Origin: UBA1952 sp965246785
GTDB taxonomy: Bacteria > Bacteroidota > Bacteroidia > Chitinophagales > Chitinophagaceae
DNA: 64,000 nt
Assembly: GCA_965246785.1 (NCBI GenBank)
Contig: CBDFFM010000011.1
Span: 1-64,000 of the forward strand
Direction: 5' to 3'
Shown: positions 57,913 through 64,000 of the stretch, one piece after another
How positions within the stretch are numbered: the stretch's first letter is position 1
Layout of the letters: every line of letters starts with the position of its first letter
Made by a program: the position numbers and the translations under genes
The notes under the pieces: generated by a model
The model's database searches: none
What the model saw: the letters and a program-made list of their open reading frames with translations, nothing else
What the model was told of the DNA's origin: nothing

Positions 57913-59736
57913 TTACAGCGGCAGCAGCAGCTTCATCTCAATCCGCCGGTTCCGGGCCTTGCCTTGCGGCGTATTGTTAGGCACCGCCGGGCTGTCCATG
58001 CCGTAGGAGCCGATGATGATGCGCTTGGGGTCGATGCCCTTCTTCGCGAAGTAATTCTTAGCGCTCTTCGCCCGCTGATACGATAGGAAGAGATTGCTCT
58101 TCTCATTGCCGATGTCGTCTGTAAAGCCGGAGATATAGATAACCACCTTCGGCTCCTTATTCAGCACGCGCAGCGCGTAATCCAGCACCCTGGCCGTGGA
58201 ATCCTGAATGTCGGAGCGGCCGTAGTCAAAATAGAGTACGTCCGTCTCCAGCACGATGTGCGGCGGCAGGAAGGTGCCGTTCTCCACACGCGTCGTGCGG
58301 GTTGTGTCCACCGCTGCATACTTTACTGCCTCGCTTACCGGGCAGCCGTTGCGCAGCTCTCCGAATGTAGTGGGGCAAGCATCCAGCTTGTTAGGTACGC
58401 CGTCCTGATCATCATCAGGGCAGCCGTTGGTGCCTTCGCCGCCCGGCTCGTCGGGGCAGGCGTCCTCGCCGTCGGCAATACCGTCATGGTCGCGGTCGGG
58501 GCAGCCGTTGAAGCGTGCCTCGCCATACTCCAGCTTGCAGCGGTCGGTGGCGTCCGGGATGCCGTCGCCATCCACATCACGCTTCTCCCCAAAGAAGATG
58601 CGGAAGCCGGCGCTCACGCCGAAGGAGGTATAGTCCGCCTTCTTCATGCCAGACGTAAGCGGGCGGTAGCTGCCATAGAGCGTACCGGCCTCGTCCACCA
58701 CATTGTCTGTAGGATGGTAGTTTTCGTTGCCTTTGTTGGTAAAGCTCTGATACATCCCGTAGCCGCTCAGCATGAACGTAACGTGGTAGGAAAGCTGGTA
58801 GCTCATGCCAAGCTGCGCAATTGCTCCGTAAGAGATGTCATTGTAGTTGCTCGACTGCGTGCGCTGGGAAGGCGCGATGGCTTTATTCAGACCAACATTA
58901 AAACCTTCGTTCTGACGGCGCAGGTCGTCCAGCCATTTGCCGCCCCCGCCGTCGTTCTGCGCATGACTGTTGATGTACGCCTGCTCGGTGATGACGAAGG
59001 AAGAGCCGTCCGCATTCGGAGGCAGGCCGGCGTCAAAGCCGGAAACTTTATCGCCGGTAGGCGAAACCTTGTAAACCGCCTCATAGCTAAAGCGGCCGGA
59101 AGCGGTAGCCTCGGTCGTGTTGTAAATGCCAAACACCGCCCCTGCATCGGCGGTAATGCCGAAGTTGGAAGGCTTCGTAGCCCGGCCAAACTGGTGCTTG
59201 AAGCGCAGCAGGACGGGAATATTGAGGTTATTGGTACTGACGTCTTCCGTCAGAGGGCCGTTGCTGCGGATGATTTGCCGGTAAGTACGACCCTTGTTGT
59301 CCGTGTTCTGATAATCGCTGTACATCGTATCCATCGTGATGGAGCCGGTGTAGTGCATGTACTGCGCGCCGATGCCTACGCCGAGGGTGCGACTATGGTT
59401 GAAGAAGTAGCTCAGCATCAGGTCGCCGCCCATGCCTGAGCCGTTCTTAAAGGTCGGCTGCGCGTAGCGGGAGGAGCTGAGGTTGTTTGGCCCGTAAGCA
59501 GCCTTGAGGTCTATCGTCTCCATCGTCTGGTTCAGCCAGCCGTAGCGGTAGCCGATGTCTATAGCCCAGCGGGGCAGCACCTGGTCGTTGCTTTTCAGCT
59601 TGTGCAGGACGGTATTGTTCATCGCCATGCCGGCACCCGCGTTGGCGGCAGCGCTTGCAGAAGCCGAATCTGTATTCTGGGCATTGGCCGCCAAAGCCGG
59701 CAGCGACAGCAGCAGGAAGGAAAGAATCTTTTTCAT
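57913..59736 (-). CDS. OmpA-family protein with thrombospondin type 3 repeats
   Basis: A 607-residue outer-membrane protein. Signal peptide (MKKILSFLLLSLPALAANA), a beta-barrel-like region (about 45-395), then three calcium-binding TSP3 repeats (DVDGDGIPDATDRC, DRDHDGIADGEDAC, DDDQDGVPNKLDAC), and an OmpA C-terminal domain (VLYFDYGRSDIQDSTARVLD to NTPQGKARNRRIEMKLLL) that binds peptidoglycan. It lies 36 bases downstream of the giant adhesin gene and may help to anchor or export it. Confidence 0.93.
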   Translation of the reverse strand: MKKILSFLLLSLPALAANAQNTDSASASAAANAGAGMAMNNTVLHKLKSNDQVLPRWAIDIGYRYGWLNQTMETIDLKAAYGPNNLSSSRYAQPTFKNGSGMGGDLMLSYFFNHSRTLGVGIGAQYMHYTGSITMDTMYSDYQNTDNKGRTYRQIIRSNGPLTEDVSTNNLNIPVLLRFKHQFGRATKPSNFGITADAGAVFGIYNTTEATASGRFSYEAVYKVSPTGDKVSGFDAGLPPNADGSSFVITEQAYINSHAQNDGGGGKWLDDLRRQNEGFNVGLNKAIAPSQRTQSSNYNDISYGAIAQLGMSYQLSYHVTFMLSGYGMYQSFTNKGNENYHPTDNVVDEAGTLYGSYRPLTSGMKKADYTSFGVSAGFRIFFGEKRDVDGDGIPDATDRCKLEYGEARFNGCPDRDHDGIADGEDACPDEPGGEGTNGCPDDDQDGVPNKLDACPTTFGELRNGCPVSEAVKYAAVDTTRTTRVENGTFLPPHIVLETDVLYFDYGRSDIQDSTARVLDYALRVLNKEPKVVIYISGFTDDIGNEKSNLFLSYQRAKSAKNYFAKKGIDPKRIIIGSYGMDSPAVPNNTPQGKARNRRIEMKLLLPL

Positions 59737-59772
59737 GGTGTCGGTGAAAGAGGTTAAGGCTTTGGTGGATGA

Positions 59773-62700
59773 TTAGTTTTTAGTAAAGCGCGCAGCGGCA
59801 ATGCGCAGGCCGTCCTGCGTGCAGATAACAGTGTAATAGCCTGGCGCGAAGTCTGCTACCGGAATGCGCGTCTTCGCGGCATTGCTGCGCACCGCGCTCA
59901 TGCGGCGGCCTGCAAGGTCATAGACCTCATATACCAGCCCATGCGTATCTGCGCCCGCTATTTCCATCGTGATTACGTTCAGCGCCGGATTCGGGTAGAG
60001 CTTTACATCTGCGCTTGTCGTCACCTTCGGCGTAACGGCGAGCGGGCTATTGCCATTGAGGTAAGCCTTCTGCACACAGTCATCACCGAAAGTCACCATT
60101 ACCCAGTAAAAGTTCACATCCTGGCGGAAGCCTTTGCGGGTATCGTAGCTCTGCGTGGTCTCCCCGGGGATGAGGGTCGAGTCCAGGTCAGCCTTACGGT
60201 CAAAGCCCCACTGGAAGGCTTTAGCGCCGCTTACTTGAGCCACCATATTGCCGCTGAAGAGCGTTACATTAACGGCCTGATTGCCTCCGGCGCTTGCAAC
60301 GCTCATCGGCTTATTTGTAGGCTTGCTCATGCAGCCAAAGCCGCGTACGTTGGATACAACAGTAACGGTCGTATTGCCCGCGCTTGGGAAAGAAATCAGC
60401 GCATTCTGGCTAAAGCTGGAATCTCCCTTCTGAATCGCCTTGCCATTGTTATTCACGCTCCACCTGAAATATTCATTCCCATTGGGCACGCGGCTCGTAC
60501 TGAAGTTCATATTAGCCGCGCCGCTGCACAGCTTCATACGCGGGAAGACGGCAATGCCCGGCGTATCGGGCCGCGGGTTGACCGTTACGAGCAGATGCTG
60601 GCCGCCTAGCTTACAGCCCGCCGCGCTCGTGAGCGTGAAATTGTAATCCACAACGGTCGGCGTAAGGATGTTGCCGGAGAAGAGCGTGTCGGCAATGCCG
60701 GTGGTGGAGCCGGAGCGGAAAGGAATGGTGAGTACACCCGAGTTGCGCTCATAAGCGAAGGCCGTAGTACCCACACTTACAGAAGAGGCAGGCGTGTAGT
60801 TGAAGTTCACCACATCGTCGCTGCAAACTGTGCGTACTGAGTCGCTGGTAAGCTTCGGCGATGGGTTCACCTTCACGGTAATCGTCTTTGAAGCGCCGGT
60901 GCAATTCGGCAGCGAGGTCGTCGTTGGCGTTACGATATAATCCACAAAGCCCGGCGTCGTGTTGGAAGGATTGACCAGCGTCTGTGCAATGCTCGTAACT
61001 GCGCTGCTCGTGCTATTGGGGGATTGGCCGGTAATGTTGCCCGTAACCGTGCCGATGCTCCACGCATAAGTGCTCGGCAACGTTGCCGTAAGGGCCGTCG
61101 TCGTCATCGCGCCGCTGCACACACTATCGGTGGATGCGGAGGTAATAGCCGGCTTCGGATTTACGCGCACCACAACCGTTGTCGGGTGATTGGTGTTAGA
61201 GCAGCCTAAGCTGGAAGTGGTGGTGGCGATGATGGTGTAAGAAACTGAGTCGTCCACGCTGTTGCTGGAGTTGGTCAGCGTCTGATTAATCGTATTGCCG
61301 CTGCTGCCTGAATTCCCTGTGATAAGGCCGAGGGAGGTCATATTAGCAGTGGTATAGGTAAAGTTGGAAGGGATATTGGCCGAGAGCGTCAATGCAGTGG
61401 ACGCGCCGCTGCAAATAATCTTGGAATTCCCGCCCGATACCGCTACGACCGGCAACGGATTAACCGTTACCGATGCTGTGCCGGCGTTGCCGGTGCATCC
61501 AAGCAAAGAAACCGGCACAATGGAATAAGTAACCGTGCCCGAAGTGGGGGAGCCGCTTACATCCGTATTAGTCAGTGTCTGGTTGATAAGGCTGCTGTTG
61601 CCGAAAGAGGCAGAGGCGCCGGTTATTTTAGCCGGCGCGGTAAACGTCCAGCTAAAGGTGCTCTGCGTAGAAGCGCCCAGCGAAATGCTGATGTTGGACT
61701 CGCTGCAAATCGTTACCGGCGCAATGCTCGTAAGCACCGGCTGAGGATTTACGCGCACCTTAATCGTGTCCGGCGTCACGCTCGTGCAAAGCGCAGGCGA
61801 GGTAACGGTTACGATATAGTTCAGCGAATCCGGAACCGATGAGCTTGCGTTTACAAGCGTCTGATTGATGACGTTCAGATTGCTGCCGGTAGCCTTGCCG
61901 GAGATGTTGTTGCCGTTCTGTATTGTCCAGGAGAAGTTAGAGCCGGCCCCTGTAGTGGCCACCAGCGCGATGGAGGTATTATCCCCGCTGCAGATGGTCT
62001 TGCTCGTAGGCGTAGGCGAGGTAAGCTTCGGGCCAATGTTCACTGTTGCCGTATGCGTCGCGGCATCCGTGCTCACACTGTTCTGCGTAGCAATGGCGGT
62101 AATGGTAGCCGTGCCCGAAAAGCCAGAGCTGTAAGTAACAGTTCCGTTCGAAGCATTGATGGTCGTCCCCGGGTCGTTCGGGCTGGTGGTCAGTGTGTAG
62201 GCAATGGTGGCGCCCGGCGTATTAGGTGTTGTGGCAAGGTAGCTAACCGTGCCTGCGCCCTGGCAGCGGCTGCTGGTAGCCCCAAGGGCAAAGATTGGCG
62301 TCTGCACGACCGTGACGGTATGCGATGCCGTAGTTGGGCCGGCACAGCCTGCGGCCGATGCGGTAATGGTAACAAGCCCGGAGAATGTTGAAGCGTAAGT
62401 CAGCGCGCCGCTTGTGGTAGAAAGGTTGCCGGCAGATGGTGGCGACAGCGTGTAAGTGATGCCTGATGTATTGGAAGCCGTAGCCGCGTAGGTAACAATC
62501 GCCGCGCCCTGCTTGCGCGTGCTCGTGCTGCCGAGCGCACCAAAGGACGGCACACCCACGTTGGGTGTAACGGTAACGGCGAAGGTGTTGCTCAGGGATG
62601 AATTGCCGCAGCCATAAGCCACTGCCGTGATGGTTACATTGCCGCTGAAGCCGGAATTATAGCCGAGAGCGCCGGTGAGCCGGTTAATTGTGCCTGCACC

Positions 62701-64000
62701 GCTCGGGGTTACGCTGTAAATAATGGAATCAGCATTGTTTGCCGATGCGGCATAAGTAACAGTGCCTGGATTCTGGCAAATGGTGCTTTGAGGCCCCGCA
62801 TTGAACACAGGCGTTGTTACCAATGGCCTTACAACCAGATTGACGGTGTTGAAAGTAGGTACGCCGCAACCGCTGGCCGTAGCCGTAACAGTAGCCGTGC
62901 CGGTAAAGGAAGAGCCGAAGACCGCCACGCCGGAAGTAGCGCCGATGGTAGCCTGGTTGGTAGGATTGGTAGTGATGGAATAAGTAATGCCACTGGCAAA
63001 GGGCGCGCTCGCATTGTAGGTAATGGTAGCGCCCTGGCAAGGTGTAAGGTTGGGCGAGTTGAACGTTACAGCGCCCACAGCCGTATTGATGGTAACTGTG
63101 TGCGTGGCTGTAAGCGGCGTGCCGCAGCCTTGCGCGGTGGCCGTAATCGTTACAGTGCCCGTAGTAGCCGGGTCATACACAATCTGCCCGGTGGTGGAAT
63201 AAGTGGCGCTGGCTCCTGTGCCGGTGAAGGAGTAGGCTAGGCCGGTATTATTGGTTGAAGTGGCTGTATAGGTAACATTCCCGAAGCCTTGGCAGCGGGA
63301 ACTGGAAGCGCCCATCGCGAAGACCGGAATCCCTACGGTTGACACGTTAAAAGTGGCTGTGAGGGGGCCGTTGCAGCCCGGCGCGCTGGCGGTGATGGTA
63401 GAGCTACCCGCCCAGTTGGCGGAGTAGGTTACCGCGCCGGTGCTTGCGTTAAAGCTGTTGCCGGGGAAGCCGGCCGTCGTAGCGTCCAGTGAATAGGTAA
63501 TCGGCCCGGAAGTATTACTGGCCGTGGCCGTGTAGGTGACCGTACCGGCACCTTGGCAGCGTGCGGCAGTAGGGCCGGGGCTGAATACCGGTGTGGTAAC
63601 GGATGGCGTGGTAGTGGCGTTCACCGGAGTCGTCTTAGGCCCGTTGCAGCCTGCTGCGCTGGCGGTAATTGTTGCCGTACCGCTCCAGCCCGCTGCATAG
63701 GTTACGGCTCCTGTGCCCGAATTGATACTATTGCCGGGGAAAGCCGCCGCCGTTGCGTCCAGCGTGTAAGTGATGCCGGTGGTATTTAAAGCAGTGGCGG
63801 CATAGGTAACCGTACCCGAGCCCTGGCAGCGCGCAGCAAACGGCGCGCCTGTAAACGATGGGATGCCCACCGTAGGCGTAGTGGTAATATTGAGCGGCGT
63901 AGAAAGCGGCCCTCCGCAGCCCGTGGCTGTAGCGGTAATCGTGCTAGTGCCGCTCCAGCCGGCTGCATAGGTTACTGCGCCGCTGGTGGAGTTGATGCTG
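59773..64000 (-). CDS. Giant repeat adhesin with T9SS sorting domain (partial)
   Basis: The frame enters from the right edge and stops at 59773, giving about 1,400 visible residues without a start. Two repeat families appear. The N-terminal block holds eight units (one cut by the edge) of about 85 residues, each with a [ST]RCQGxGTVTYxAT motif and a TGAVTY...GTATITA strand. In one unit the Cys is Lys (STRKQGAAIV). The C-terminal block holds five to six PKD/Ig-like units with ICSG and NQTL motifs separated by NPxP. The end is a type A sorting domain (VKLYPNPALNVITMEIAGAD to RIAAARFTKN). It is a surface adhesin or filament exported by T9SS. Confidence 0.9.
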   Translation of the reverse strand, partial: SINSTSGAVTYAAGWSGTSTITATATGCGGPLSTPLNITTTPTVGIPSFTGAPFAARCQGSGTVTYAATALNTTGITYTLDATAAAFPGNSINSGTGAVTYAAGWSGTATITASAAGCNGPKTTPVNATTTPSVTTPVFSPGPTAARCQGAGTVTYTATASNTSGPITYSLDATTAGFPGNSFNASTGAVTYSANWAGSSTITASAPGCNGPLTATFNVSTVGIPVFAMGASSSRCQGFGNVTYTATSTNNTGLAYSFTGTGASATYSTTGQIVYDPATTGTVTITATAQGCGTPLTATHTVTINTAVGAVTFNSPNLTPCQGATITYNASAPFASGITYSITTNPTNQATIGATSGVAVFGSSFTGTATVTATASGCGVPTFNTVNLVVRPLVTTPVFNAGPQSTICQNPGTVTYAASANNADSIIYSVTPSGAGTINRLTGALGYNSGFSGNVTITAVAYGCGNSSLSNTFAVTVTPNVGVPSFGALGSTSTRKQGAAIVTYAATASNTSGITYTLSPPSAGNLSTTSGALTYASTFSGLVTITASAAGCAGPTTASHTVTVVQTPIFALGATSSRCQGAGTVSYLATTPNTPGATIAYTLTTSPNDPGTTINASNGTVTYSSGFSGTATITAIATQNSVSTDAATHTATVNIGPKLTSPTPTSKTICSGDNTSIALVATTGAGSNFSWTIQNGNNISGKATGSNLNVINQTLVNASSSVPDSLNYIVTVTSPALCTSVTPDTIKVRVNPQPVLTSIAPVTICSESNISISLGASTQSTFSWTFTAPAKITGASASFGNSSLINQTLTNTDVSGSPTSGTVTYSIVPVSLLGCTGNAGTASVTVNPLPVVAVSGGNSKIICSGASTALTLSANIPSNFTYTTANMTSLGLITGNSGSSGNTINQTLTNSSNSVDDSVSYTIIATTTSSLGCSNTNHPTTVVVRVNPKPAITSASTDSVCSGAMTTTALTATLPSTYAWSIGTVTGNITGQSPNSTSSAVTSIAQTLVNPSNTTPGFVDYIVTPTTTSLPNCTGASKTITVKVNPSPKLTSDSVRTVCSDDVVNFNYTPASSVSVGTTAFAYERNSGVLTIPFRSGSTTGIADTLFSGNILTPTVVDYNFTLTSAAGCKLGGQHLLVTVNPRPDTPGIAVFPRMKLCSGAANMNFSTSRVPNGNEYFRWSVNNNGKAIQKGDSSFSQNALISFPSAGNTTVTVVSNVRGFGCMSKPTNKPMSVASAGGNQAVNVTLFSGNMVAQVSGAKAFQWGFDRKADLDSTLIPGETTQSYDTRKGFRQDVNFYWVMVTFGDDCVQKAYLNGNSPLAVTPKVTTSADVKLYPNPALNVITMEIAGADTHGLVYEVYDLAGRRMSAVRSNAAKTRIPVADFAPGYYTVICTQDGLRIAAARFTKN

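Noticed and set aside
58258..59439. Open frame of 393 codons opposite the OmpA/TSP3 gene
   Set aside because: Antisense of a well-supported gene; the Arg/Val/Ala-rich product matches no family.
1..64000. tRNA or rRNA genes
   Set aside because: No cloverleaf with a GGTTCRAATCC-type T-loop or rRNA-like block was seen on either strand; a covariance search would be needed to exclude weak cases.

Overview
The window looks like a chromosomal segment of a Bacteroidota bacterium, most likely of the Chitinophagia/Sphingobacteriia side. The signs are type IX secretion (T9SS) C-terminal sorting domains on four proteins, a GldM C-terminal-like protein, a DUF5686 outer-membrane protein, the Bacteroidota form of NADP isocitrate dehydrogenase, and repeated promoter -7 boxes of the TAnnTTTG type with few Shine-Dalgarno sites. 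Several genes appear leaderless. By eye the sequence is moderately GC-rich, with a few AT-richer genes (7370-8077, 31674-33041) that look acquired. No rRNA, tRNA or CRISPR array was recognised; the one structural RNA found is the signal recognition particle RNA at 6586-6682.

Layout: 1-2700 holds an outer-membrane protein and a PhoB/PhoR-like two-component operon with a Nudix hydrolase. 2800-9500 carries a coiled-coil membrane protein, a PolB-type exonuclease, holA, transaldolase, SRP RNA, a ParE-type toxin-antitoxin pair, a GldM-C-like protein and a phosphohexomutase. 9600-17200 is metabolic and housekeeping (aldehyde dehydrogenase, SGNH hydrolase, thioesterase, aroB, mnmA). 17200-27540 is rich in exported proteins (lipoproteins, a T9SS subtilase, a PKD protein, DUF5686) plus an rRNA methyltransferase and odhB. 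27900-30310 is rplKAJL, detached from both nusG and rpoBC. 30490-33940 is a small accessory island: a predicted ADP-ribosyltransferase pair, an orphan antitoxin-like gene, a membrane J-domain protein, a RAYT transposase remnant with REP palindromes, and a PIN toxin-antitoxin pair. 34000-41200 has an SDR, a nucleoid protein, gluQ, lpxR, dnaA and a 5'-nucleotidase split over two genes. 41200-49400 contains a DUF559 nuclease pseudogene between inverted repeats, an antiporter, an ABC/HlyD/TolC export operon, a HAD protein with a broken neighbour, and a TetR regulator. 49500-54700 is purKE, isocitrate dehydrogenase and a second 2-oxo acid dehydrogenase E2. 54850-64000 is a surface-protein block: two T9SS cargo proteins, an OmpA/TSP3 protein and a giant repeat adhesin cut by the window edge.

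The most interesting signals lie outside standard gene calls. (1) A run of nine C at 57661-57669 puts the signal peptide of a T9SS-exported protein one base out of frame, a classic phase-variation layout. (2) Two intergenic tandem arrays (22808-23017 and 27609-27818) each span ten 21-bp units, carry dyad symmetry and stay open on both strands. (3) A dead DUF559 nuclease sits between two inverted copies of a 65-bp element. (4) A predicted H-Y-E ADP-ribosyltransferase overlaps a 48-residue partner gene. (5) The same ATAGT-N3-ACTAT operator occurs before the ABC export operon and in the tetR-purK intergenic region, suggesting the regulator's target. Several short genes are broken by single-base lesions (17212-17414, 41325-41747, 48219-48603). 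These could be true decay or residual assembly error.
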